Origin: Rossellomorea sp. y25
Lineage (GTDB): Bacteria; Bacillota; Bacilli; Bacillales; Bacillaceae_B
Assembly: GCF_038049935.1 (NCBI RefSeq)
Contig: NZ_CP145886.1
Coordinates: 2,054,501-2,118,500 of the forward strand
Direction of reading: 5' to 3'
DNA length: 64,000 nucleotides
Shown here: positions 25,920 to 33,929 of the stretch, piece by piece
Numbering within the stretch: the stretch's first letter is position 1
Layout of the letters: each line of letters opens with the position of its first letter
Position numbers and translations under genes: made by a program
The notes under the pieces: model-generated
What the model saw: only the letters and a program-made list of their open reading frames with translations
Told to the model about the DNA's origin: nothing
Database searches by the model: none

Positions 25920-27275
25920 TTGTCTAACACACTTTCGTTACTCAATCTTGAGAAGAATTTTCTCGAAGCCCATGAAGGATTGACCAATAGGGAAGCATTG
26001 GAGGAAGCGAATCGCTGTTTGTATTGTTATGATGCTCCGTGCATACAAGCTTGTCCCACAAGCATAGATATACCTTCTTTTATTAAAAAAATCGCATCAG
26101 GAAACTTGAAAGGATCGGCCAAAACAATCATGACTGCAAATCCCGTGGGAGCGAGCTGCTCACGTGTCTGTCCGACAGAAGAGCTGTGTGAAGGGGCTTG
26201 TGTACTGAATCATTCTACCAAGCCAATCATGATTGGTGACCTGCAGCGATATGCAACAGATTGGGCGAGACATAACGACACTGTGCTATTTCAAGCAGGA
26301 GAACCAAACGGGATTAGAGTTGGGATTATCGGAGGGGGACCAGCCGGTCTATCTGCTGCAAGGGAACTTGCACGTTTCGGTTATGAAGTGACCATTTATG
26401 AAGCTGAAAAAGAAGCGGGAGGCTTGAATACTTATGGTATCGTATCTTTCCGCCTACCCCAGAGCGTATCCTTTTGGGAAGTGGACCAGGTAAAGAAATT
26501 GAATGTCGATATTCGAACCAATGTAAAAGTTGGTCAAGACATATCTGCAGATGAAATCGTAGAGAGCCATGATTTTGTCATCCTGGCAGCAGGAATGTCC
26601 CATGTTCCAGATTTGAAAATTGAAGGGGAAAACTTAAAAGGAGTTCATGACGCCATTGAATTTGTTAAGGCAACGAAAAGTGGCAAGCTGACGCAAGACT
26701 ATGTGGGCAAAAAAGTGGTGGTGATTGGGGCGGGAAATACAGCTATCGATGGAGCTACCTGTTCTGTCCGCTTAGGAGCAGACAATGTAAAAATCTTATA
26801 CCGACGTACACAAGAAGAGATGACGGCTTATGATTTTGAGTACGAATTTGCAAAGCAGGATGGAGTAGAATTCCGCTGGCTAACGGCACCTAAGCGAATT
26901 ATAGGAAATGATGCGGGAGAAGTAACGGGAATCGAATGCATCAAGATGGAGTTAGGAGAGCCCGGGGAAGATGGAAGAAGACGTCCGATTCCTGTAAAAG
27001 ACTCACTGTTTGTGCTTCCTGTTGACGCAGTCATTAAAGCGATTGGGCAAACTCGTCATCTATCGCTTATTGAACAGTTCGGACTGGAGCATTCAGACGG
27101 GGTTGTACAGGTTAATCGGGAAACCTTCCAAACCTCTAATCCAAAGATTTTCGCCTGTGGAGACGTTGTTTTTGGTAAGGGAGTAGGAGAGGCGATGGTC
27201 GTTACGGCTGCAGAGCAAGGGAAACTTGCCGCCTATCATTTACATGCACAATTGGAGAAAGTCCACGTGAATTAA
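25920..27275 (+). CDS. preT: NAD-dependent dihydropyrimidine dehydrogenase, subunit PreT
   Basis: A 451-residue flavoprotein. Residues about 25-110 carry eight cysteines of two [4Fe-4S] clusters (CLYCYDAPCIQACP; CSRVCPTEELCEGAC), followed by an FAD Rossmann motif (GIIGGGPAGLSAARELARFG) and an NAD-binding motif (VVVIGAGNTAIDGATCSVRL). It passes electrons between NAD(P)H and PreA, together reducing uracil or thymine to the 5,6-dihydro form; these enzymes are reversible. The start is TTG at 25920 behind GAGGGGG with a 9-nt gap. 92 bp after pydC and 23 bp before preA. Confidence 0.9.
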   Translation: MSNTLSLLNLEKNFLEAHEGLTNREALEEANRCLYCYDAPCIQACPTSIDIPSFIKKIASGNLKGSAKTIMTANPVGASCSRVCPTEELCEGACVLNHSTKPIMIGDLQRYATDWARHNDTVLFQAGEPNGIRVGIIGGGPAGLSAARELARFGYEVTIYEAEKEAGGLNTYGIVSFRLPQSVSFWEVDQVKKLNVDIRTNVKVGQDISADEIVESHDFVILAAGMSHVPDLKIEGENLKGVHDAIEFVKATKSGKLTQDYVGKKVVVIGAGNTAIDGATCSVRLGADNVKILYRRTQEEMTAYDFEYEFAKQDGVEFRWLTAPKRIIGNDAGEVTGIECIKMELGEPGEDGRRRPIPVKDSLFVLPVDAVIKAIGQTRHLSLIEQFGLEHSDGVVQVNRETFQTSNPKIFACGDVVFGKGVGEAMVVTAAEQGKLAAYHLHAQLEKVHVN

Positions 27276-27298
27276 GATTGTCCTAGGGGGGGGAACTC

Positions 27299-28585
27299 AT
27301 GGCAAATTTAAACATTGATTTAGCTGGAATAAAATCACCTAATCCATTTTGGCTGGCGTCCGCGCCGCCAACAAATTCAGGCTACCAGGTTCAGAGAGCA
27401 TTCGAAGCCGGTTGGGGTGGAGCTGTGTGGAAAACATTAGGGGAGCCTATTATAAATGTATCTTCAAGGTTTGCAGCGGTAAGCTTTAACGGTCAAAGGG
27501 TAGCTGGATTTAATAATATAGAGCTTATTACAGATCGTCCATTAGAAGTGAATTTGAAGGAAATCTATGAAACAAAGAAACGGTTTCCGAATCATGCAAT
27601 CATTGCATCATTAATGGTAGAGCCTAAACAAGAAAAGTGGCATGAGATCGTAAAGAAGGTTGAAGATGTCGGTGTTGATGGACTGGAACTGAATTTCGGA
27701 TGTCCACACGGAATGGCTGAACGGGGGATGGGATCTGCGTCCGGTCAGGTACCTGAACTTGTTGAGAAACAAACCCATTGGGCGAAAGAGGTAGCCAGGA
27801 CACCTGTAATTGTAAAGCTTACACCAAACATTACCGACATTACAGTCACAGCTGAAGCGGCTGTCCGCGGTGGAGCGGATGCAGTAAGTATGATCAATAC
27901 AATCAACAGTTTAGCGGGGGTTGATCTGGATTCCTGGAACACCATTCCTCATGTAGCCGGAAAAGGTGCTCATGGAGGTTATTGCGGACCTGCAGTGAAG
28001 CCGATTTCATTGAATATGGTTGCCGAATGCGCCAGAAATCCACGTATCAACGTTCCGATTTCAGGGATGGGAGGAGTCTCAAATTGGCAGGATGCCGTCG
28101 AATTTATGCTAATGGGAGCATCGGGTGTTCAGGTATGCACTGCTGCTATGCATCACGGTTTTAGAATTGTCGAAGATATGCTTGATGGCTTAAATAATTA
28201 TTTGGATGAAAAAGGGATTGCTTCAGTCCAGGATATCGTCGGGAAATCAGTACCGAGATTTTCTGATTGGGGAAATCTTGATCTAAATTATAGTGTTGTG
28301 GCAAAAATCAACACGGATGTATGTATTAACTGTAATAAATGTCATATTGCCTGTGAAGATACATCTCATCAATGCATTGACATGCTGAAAGACCCTAAAG
28401 GAAACAGCTATTTAAAAGTGCGGGAAGAAGATTGTGTCGGTTGTAATTTATGTTCGATTGTATGTCCGGTTGATGGAGCTATTGACATGATAGAGGTTCC
28501 AAGCGGACATATGCCAATGACATGGAATGAACGTCAAGCGGTGGTAGGGAACCTATCCGAAGCTAGAGCAAACACGGCGAAATAA
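27299..28585 (+). CDS. preA: NAD-dependent dihydropyrimidine dehydrogenase, subunit PreA
   Basis: A 428-residue subunit: an FMN TIM barrel of the dihydroorotate-dehydrogenase type (residues 1-310; ELNFGCPHGMAERGMG; GMGGVSNWQDAVEFMLMGAS) with a C-terminal domain holding two [4Fe-4S] motifs from C342 (CINCNKCHIAC and CVGCNLCSIVCP). The FGCPHGM cysteine is the pyrimidine-ring acid. Partner of PreT; together they form the first step of reductive pyrimidine catabolism. ATG preceded by a very G-rich ribosome binding region (TAGGGGGGGG). Confidence 0.92.
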   Translation: MANLNIDLAGIKSPNPFWLASAPPTNSGYQVQRAFEAGWGGAVWKTLGEPIINVSSRFAAVSFNGQRVAGFNNIELITDRPLEVNLKEIYETKKRFPNHAIIASLMVEPKQEKWHEIVKKVEDVGVDGLELNFGCPHGMAERGMGSASGQVPELVEKQTHWAKEVARTPVIVKLTPNITDITVTAEAAVRGGADAVSMINTINSLAGVDLDSWNTIPHVAGKGAHGGYCGPAVKPISLNMVAECARNPRINVPISGMGGVSNWQDAVEFMLMGASGVQVCTAAMHHGFRIVEDMLDGLNNYLDEKGIASVQDIVGKSVPRFSDWGNLDLNYSVVAKINTDVCINCNKCHIACEDTSHQCIDMLKDPKGNSYLKVREEDCVGCNLCSIVCPVDGAIDMIEVPSGHMPMTWNERQAVVGNLSEARANTAK

Positions 28586-28601
28586 TTCTGGAGGTATGAA
28601 A

Positions 28602-30029
28602 ATGAATAAAATAATTCAAAATGGAACCATTGTTACGGCAACAGACACATATAAAGCGGATGTGCTTATACAAAATGGGAAGATCGCAGCTATAGGTAAA
28701 GGATTCGATACTAGCAGTGCAGAAGTAATTGACGCGAAGGGAAAGTACATTTTTCCCGGTGGGATCGACCCCCATACTCATCTGGAAATGCCCTTCGGTG
28801 GGACGGTATCAAAGGATGATTTCGAGAGTGGAACCATTGCAGCAGCGTTTGGAGGAACGACGACACTCATTGATTTCTGTTTGACCAATAAGGGAGAACC
28901 TCTTCAAAATGCAATTGATACTTGGCATGCGAAGTCTAAGGATAAAGCAGTCATCGATTATAGTTTCCATTTAATGATCGGGGAAATCAATCAAGATGTT
29001 CTATCACAGCTTCCTGAGGTGATGGATAAAGAGGGGATTACATCATTCAAAGTCTTTATGGCATATAAGAATGTGTTCCAGGCAGACGATGAAACGCTAT
29101 TTAGAACCTTAATAGCCGCGAAGGAATTAGGGGCACTGGTAATGGTACATGCTGAGAATGGCGACGTTATTGAGTATTTAACCGAAAAGGCTTTAGAGGA
29201 AGGGAAAACGGAACCAATTTATCACGCGTTGACGAGACCTCCTGAACTGGAGGGTGAAGCGACTGGCCGCGCAGCTAAACTAACCGGATTGGCAGATTCC
29301 CAATTATATGTTGTACATGTATCCTGCTCTGATGCCGTTGAACAGATTTCAGCAGCACGAAGTAAAGGATTGAATGTTTGGGGAGAAACATGTCCTCAGT
29401 ATCTTGTGCTTGATCAAACCTATTTAGAGCGTCCGAATTTTGAGGGAGCTAAATACGTTTGGTCTCCGCCCCTTCGTGAGAAGTGGCACCAAGATGTTCT
29501 CTGGAATGCCTTGAAAAGTGGCCAGCTGCAAACGTTAGGGTCTGATCAATGCTCATTTGATTTCCAAGGGCAGAAGGATCTTGGGAAAGATGATTTCACT
29601 AAAATCCCGAATGGCGGACCGATTGTTGAGGACCGAGTATCCATATTATTCTCAGAAGGAGTTGAGAAAGGGCGGATAAGCTTAAACCAGTTTGTTGATA
29701 TCATGTCTACTCGAAGTGCAAAGCTGTTTGGTCTTTATCCTCAGAAAGGAACCATTGCAGTGGGTTCTGATGCAGATGTGGTCATTTTCGATCCAAGTGC
29801 TGAGAGAGTGATAAGCGCTGAAACTCATCATATGGCAGCAGATTATAACCCGTTTGAAGGCATGAATATAAAAGGTGAACCTGTTTCTGTATTGTCCAGA
29901 GGTGAATATGTCATTAAAGATAAACAGTTCGTCGGTAAGCTGGGAACCGGAAAGTATATTAAGAGAGCGAAATACGGTAAGCTTCTTGCAAGTGAAGAGA
30001 GTGAAGCACTCCAATCCTCTAAGTCTTAA
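28602..30029 (+). CDS. hydA: Dihydropyrimidinase
   Basis: A 475-residue cyclic amidohydrolase that opens dihydrouracil to N-carbamoyl-beta-alanine. The binuclear zinc site is complete and in the classical numbering: H58 and H60 (DPHTH), carboxylated K150 (SFKVFMAY), H183, H239 and D315 (GSDQCSF); Y155 is the substrate-binding tyrosine. Start taken as ATG 28602, 7 nt from GGAGG; ATG 28596 is only 1 nt from it. Hydantoinase activity is a common side activity. Spacing to preA is 16 bp. Confidence 0.94.
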   Translation: MNKIIQNGTIVTATDTYKADVLIQNGKIAAIGKGFDTSSAEVIDAKGKYIFPGGIDPHTHLEMPFGGTVSKDDFESGTIAAAFGGTTTLIDFCLTNKGEPLQNAIDTWHAKSKDKAVIDYSFHLMIGEINQDVLSQLPEVMDKEGITSFKVFMAYKNVFQADDETLFRTLIAAKELGALVMVHAENGDVIEYLTEKALEEGKTEPIYHALTRPPELEGEATGRAAKLTGLADSQLYVVHVSCSDAVEQISAARSKGLNVWGETCPQYLVLDQTYLERPNFEGAKYVWSPPLREKWHQDVLWNALKSGQLQTLGSDQCSFDFQGQKDLGKDDFTKIPNGGPIVEDRVSILFSEGVEKGRISLNQFVDIMSTRSAKLFGLYPQKGTIAVGSDADVVIFDPSAERVISAETHHMAADYNPFEGMNIKGEPVSVLSRGEYVIKDKQFVGKLGTGKYIKRAKYGKLLASEESEALQSSKS

Positions 30030-30070
30030 AAACTTTAGAAAACAATGCACCTTAACTGTAGAACAACTCC

Positions 30071-30103
30071 TGCCGGGGGAGGGGAGACTGCCTCCCTCTG
30101 GCC
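30071..30103 (+). other. Intercistronic hairpin between hydA and the permease gene
   Basis: G-rich/C-rich imperfect stem (GCCGGGGGAGG against CCTCCCTCTGGC, wobble pairs) without a T-run. It may protect or separate transcript segments; not a normal terminator. Confidence 0.35.
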
Positions 30104-30160
30104 TCTCTTGTCAAAGATTTGGTTTTGCCATTCGATGCAAACAAATAAGGGGTGTTCAAG

Positions 30161-31633
30161 ATGAAGAAAAGTTATTTAAAGTCTCCTGATTTATTACCGA
30201 TTAAAGAGAGCGAAAGAAAAATCACCAAGCTTGGCTATTCATTTATGTGGGTAGGAATGGTTGTGGTCCTTGCAACCTTCGCCATTGGAGGAGCCGGGGT
30301 CGTATCCCTGCCTCTGCCTCTTGTTGTGCTTGCCACCATTATTGGGTCACTTGCGATCGGTCTATTTATTACATTGACCGGGGATATCGGGATTGAGCAT
30401 GGGGTGTCATTTCCAGTTTATATGAGAGCACCTTTTGGAACCCTTGGTACCCATATTCCTTCTGTAGTGCGAGGTCTGGCTGCATCAATGTGGTTTGGAA
30501 TAAACACTTACTTTGGTGCAACAGCAATGAATGGTATTTTAAATATTTTATTTGGTTTTGATAATTGGTTTGTATGTTTCTTGATTTTTGCTGTCCTTCA
30601 ATTAGTAAATACTGCTCTGGGGATCAAAGCGGTAGAAAGATTTGCCGACCTTGCTGCACCTGTCATCATTCTTATTTCTGTATGGATGTATTCTTCCTTG
30701 TCTGATTCAGCTGCTTCTCAAGGGAGAGACATTTGGAGCTGGGTTGAAAGTCCGGTAACAGGTGCTGCCACGTTTACGGCTTTCCTGGTTGTCATATTCA
30801 GTAATATGGGATTTTGGGCAACTCTATCTGCTGACATTCCGTCCATTTCCCGATTCATGAAAGCTCCAAAAAATGAGCGGAATTGGTTTAAGAGAAATAA
30901 AAGCTCGTTAATTGGTAACCTTGTAGCTCTTCCTATCACTCAATCATTTATGGTGTTAATTGGTGGGATTTCATATATTGCCGTACTAAATTATGATCCC
31001 GTTGTAGCTCTTCAAGAAGCAGCGAGCGGATTCGTTTTAGGGGTCCTTCTCCTGATGATCGTCCTGGCTCAATGGTCAACGAATATTGCTGCGAATATCG
31101 TTCCGGCTGCAACCATATTCTCTAATGTCGGGGGACCGAGATTTCCGTTCTGGGCAGGGGTTATTACAGCAGGTATCGTTGGGACACTTGTACAGCCATG
31201 GAATTTATTTGGTGTCATCATTCCGGTTCTCCTTTTTGTAGGGGGAATTCTGTCAGCAATCGTTGGAATTTTGATTTCAGACTATTACTTTATCAGGAAA
31301 CGAAGAGTCAATGTACCTGCATTATATGAAGACAAAGGACAATTCAAGTATATGAAAGGAGTGAATCTTGCAGGGTTCATTTCATGGATTATTGGAGGGA
31401 TTGCCTCCTATTACGTTCCAAACTTCTCATTTTTAGTCGGCTTCGGGGTTGGAGCTATTTGCTATTATGTATTGGCTAAATTCTGGTGGTTTAAGAAATA
31501 CGCGCAGGCAGAACTGATTGATCCGAGTGATGAGAAATATCTTGGCTTGTCTGTCGGCCGCGATTGGGAAATTCAAGTCGACGAAGAAGTCATTGTATCA
31601 GACGAATCGCCAACAGGCACAAGTTTTTCTTAG
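30161..31633 (+). CDS. NCS1-family permease (cytosine/uracil/hydantoin type)
   Basis: A 490-residue membrane protein with about twelve hydrophobic segments, belonging to the nucleobase:cation symporter-1 family (PIKESERKITKLGYSFMWVG; EHGVSFPVYMRAPFG; SISRFMKAPKNER; NIAANIVPAATIFSNVGG). Members carry uracil, cytosine, allantoin or hydantoins; context points to uracil, thymine or their dihydro forms. Start ATG 30161 behind AAGGGGTG (7 nt); the GTG at 30152 overlaps that site. Part of the pyd operon. Confidence 0.88.
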   Translation: MKKSYLKSPDLLPIKESERKITKLGYSFMWVGMVVVLATFAIGGAGVVSLPLPLVVLATIIGSLAIGLFITLTGDIGIEHGVSFPVYMRAPFGTLGTHIPSVVRGLAASMWFGINTYFGATAMNGILNILFGFDNWFVCFLIFAVLQLVNTALGIKAVERFADLAAPVIILISVWMYSSLSDSAASQGRDIWSWVESPVTGAATFTAFLVVIFSNMGFWATLSADIPSISRFMKAPKNERNWFKRNKSSLIGNLVALPITQSFMVLIGGISYIAVLNYDPVVALQEAASGFVLGVLLLMIVLAQWSTNIAANIVPAATIFSNVGGPRFPFWAGVITAGIVGTLVQPWNLFGVIIPVLLFVGGILSAIVGILISDYYFIRKRRVNVPALYEDKGQFKYMKGVNLAGFISWIIGGIASYYVPNFSFLVGFGVGAICYYVLAKFWWFKKYAQAELIDPSDEKYLGLSVGRDWEIQVDEEVIVSDESPTGTSFS

Positions 31634-31696
31634 AATCATGGAAGCAAGGTAGTTAAGGTAGTTCTTATCTGAAGATACGATAGAAAGGGTGTCGTC

Positions 31697-31900
31697 ATGT
31701 CTGATTATCAAGAGTTTTTAAGTGAACGGGATAAAATTGATTTTCTCATTCAAAAAGGCTTTAAAATTGAGAAAATAACAGAGAACCTAAGTGGGGCATT
31801 TGTTCTGTTTAAGCATACTGAAAATAAAAGAAGTGCCACTCTTCATGTGAAAACGGCAAATGCACGAAAATATTTCTCAAATCTATTACTTCAAAACTAA
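31697..31900 (+). CDS. Small protein of unknown function in the pyrimidine operon (1)
   Basis: A 67-residue soluble protein behind GAAAGGGTGTCGTC, not recognised. It begins MSDYQEFLSERDKIDFLIQK, has no cysteine and no membrane segment, and looks like a small alpha/beta fold (helix, then strands GAFVLFKHT and SATLHVKT, then a helix). It sits 63 bp after the permease and 21 bp before a second tiny gene, in the same operon. Role unknown; a small regulator or enzyme-associated protein is only a guess. Confidence 0.65.
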   Translation: MSDYQEFLSERDKIDFLIQKGFKIEKITENLSGAFVLFKHTENKRSATLHVKTANARKYFSNLLLQN

Positions 31901-31921
31901 AAGTTGAAGGGGGAAACTTGG

Positions 31922-32107
31922 ATGAGTGACGTTATGGGACCTCATGAAGGAAAGGAACTGACACTCTTTCCTGGAAATATGCAAACGTCTGATGAGCTAA
32001 TCGATTGGGTGTTAGCCGTTTTATCTTCACAAAAGCTATCAGATGAAGAAATAATGAAATGGTGGAGTGAAGAGATCCAGTTTGCAATCCCCTATATAGA
32101 AGAATAG
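31922..32107 (+). CDS. Small protein of unknown function in the pyrimidine operon (2)
   Basis: A 61-residue acidic soluble protein (MSDVMGPHEGKELTLFPGNM; WVLAVLSSQ; MKWWSEEIQFAIPYIEE). Start ATG 31922 has GAAGGGGG at 8 nt; an in-frame TTG at 31904 lies before that site. Not recognised. It closes the operon: a terminator follows 10 bp after the stop. Confidence 0.65.
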   Translation: MSDVMGPHEGKELTLFPGNMQTSDELIDWVLAVLSSQKLSDEEIMKWWSEEIQFAIPYIEE

Positions 32108-32117
32108 AAGCAAAATG

Positions 32118-32144
32118 AAGGATTGGTTCCGCCAATCCTTTTTC
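32118..32144 (+). terminator. Terminator between the pyrimidine operon and the regulator gene
   Basis: Perfect 9-bp stem AAGGATTGG/CCAATCCTT, 5-nt loop, TTTTTC. Only about 35 bp remain to the regulator start. Confidence 0.85.
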
Positions 32145-32179
32145 TCCATTTTCCTAAGGCAGAACAAGAGGAGAGAAAA

Positions 32180-33781
32180 ATGAAAAGTAATTACTATTTC
32201 TCAGTAGAAGATATTCTAGTAAGAAGGTACTTTGAACATGCTAAAGTGATTGCTGGGCACAATGGTCTCAGCCGTCAAGTTAAGTGGGTCCATGTAGTCG
32301 AAGTAACATCGATAAAGAATCTTCTTAACGGAAATGAACTGATCCTTTCTACAGGAATCGCTTTACAAGAGGAGGAGACCTTTCTTTCACTCCTTCATCA
32401 GTTAATTGAGAGTGAAGCAGCGGCCATTTGCATTGAACTTGATACAAATATTTCTACGATTCCAATTTCTGTATTAAAGTGTGCAGATGCATTTGATTTT
32501 CCTATTATCGTGTTTCAAAGGGAAGTTCCGTTTGTTAGTATAACTCAGGATATTCACTCCGTACTCATCAATCAGCAATACGACATGATAAAAAAACTGG
32601 ATTCATATGCACAGGAGTTAAACAGGAGGCTCCTCGGCGTAAATCACTTCAGAGAGATCCTTCAGGTTTTACATAAGGAGCTTGCTGTCCCTGTACTATT
32701 TCAGCTAAAAGAGCAAGAGGTGGAAATCTATCCTCTCATGTGCTCACCTGATGAAGAGAGAATACGAAAATGTTATCACAGTCATAAAGATTCCCGTAAT
32801 CATCATTTTGCCTCCACTAAAGTTATTCTATTTGACCAGGAATACGCAGAGTTATGTATATACAGAAGCGATCATCCTTTTAGCGAATACGAGCTCCTCA
32901 TATTGGACAGAACTTCAACGGCGTTAGCACAGTATTTAATGAGAGAATTGTATTTTAACGAGCAAAAACGTTTAGAAGACTCTAAATGGATTACCTGTTG
33001 GCTAAAAGGAGAACAGTCCTATGAGAGACTATCCGCATTTTTAGGAGACTTAAATGTACAGGTCAATGGTGGTGTCGTCTGTATTTGCCAGACGAATAGG
33101 CTGAATCAACAAGAGCCGATTGATTTAACCTTTTTTAACCTTGTCACCAGAAGCATTTTTGAACAACAGGGTTTTCGTGTGTTACCCGAAAGAATAGGAA
33201 ATGATCTCATTTTCATTCTTCTGGACACCAGGAGGACTGGAGATTGGAAATCGAGAGTCACCACTGCCTACGAAAAGATTCTTCAGTCTGATTTCTTTAA
33301 AGATTCTTCACAAACAGTATTTGCAACTGGCAAGTACCAAATGGAGACGATGGAAATTCACAAGAGCTATGAAACAGCTAAAGATAGTCTCATGTTTCAG
33401 TCAAAGGTGGATGCATCAAAAGCGTATTTTTTCTTTGATGATTTGCATTTATACAGGCTGATTTCAATTGTTAACAACAATGTTAATCTGTGGGAAATGA
33501 TCGAAGAGTACCTCACTCCGCTCCTGGATTATGATCGTAAACATGATGGCAGTCTATTGAAGACGTTGAAGGTTTTCCTTGCATGTCAGGGATCAAAACA
33601 GGAAACATCCAAACAACTATTTATTGTAAGACAAACACTCTACCATCGCCTCAAAAAAATTGAAGATTTACTTGGAGATGATTTCATGACCTCTGATAAA
33701 CGTGTGGCCATCGAGTTTCTCCTTGCTGCCCATGACTATTTGCAACCACTTAGCTCTTTGAAAAAGTCGAAGATTAATTAA
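32180..33781 (+). CDS. PucR-family transcriptional regulator
   Basis: A 533-residue regulator. The N-terminal PucR ligand domain spans about 5-125 (SVEDILVRRYFEHAKVIAG; GNELILSTGIAL), the centre is a GAF/CdaR-like linker, and the C-terminal PucR-type HTH is at about 475-525 (LKTLKVFLACQGSKQETSKQ; VRQTLYHRLKKIEDLLGDD). Members control purine, pyrimidine or amino-acid catabolism, usually as activators. Start ATG 32180 behind GAGGAGAGA; the frame is open upstream through the terminator but that is not coding. Almost certainly the cluster's regulator, by position. No promoter fits in the 35 bp between terminator and gene, so expression may come by readthrough. Confidence 0.88.
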   Translation: MKSNYYFSVEDILVRRYFEHAKVIAGHNGLSRQVKWVHVVEVTSIKNLLNGNELILSTGIALQEEETFLSLLHQLIESEAAAICIELDTNISTIPISVLKCADAFDFPIIVFQREVPFVSITQDIHSVLINQQYDMIKKLDSYAQELNRRLLGVNHFREILQVLHKELAVPVLFQLKEQEVEIYPLMCSPDEERIRKCYHSHKDSRNHHFASTKVILFDQEYAELCIYRSDHPFSEYELLILDRTSTALAQYLMRELYFNEQKRLEDSKWITCWLKGEQSYERLSAFLGDLNVQVNGGVVCICQTNRLNQQEPIDLTFFNLVTRSIFEQQGFRVLPERIGNDLIFILLDTRRTGDWKSRVTTAYEKILQSDFFKDSSQTVFATGKYQMETMEIHKSYETAKDSLMFQSKVDASKAYFFFDDLHLYRLISIVNNNVNLWEMIEEYLTPLLDYDRKHDGSLLKTLKVFLACQGSKQETSKQLFIVRQTLYHRLKKIEDLLGDDFMTSDKRVAIEFLLAAHDYLQPLSSLKKSKIN

Positions 33782-33823
33782 TTGTAAAATGTCAAATTGA
33801 GATATCAGGTTATTTTACACAAT
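33781..33823. promoter_or_regulatory. Imperfect dyad upstream of mmsA
   Basis: ATTGTAAAAT and ATTTTACACAAT, about 21 bp apart, ending some 16 bp before the -35: an activator-type position, possibly for the adjacent PucR protein. Confidence 0.35.
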
Positions 33824-33838
33824 GTCTAATGAAACCAC

Positions 33839-33868
33839 TTACAATTTCTTTCATAATAAAACTATAAG
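33839..33868 (+). promoter_or_regulatory. Candidate sigma-A promoter of mmsA
   Basis: TTACAA, 18-bp spacer, TATAAG, 62 bp upstream of the mmsA ATG. Confidence 0.45.
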
Positions 33869-33929
33869 CTATACGACAGGTTCTACACCAATCAGAAAAT
33901 TCCGATGAAAAAATAAGGAGGAACTGAAT

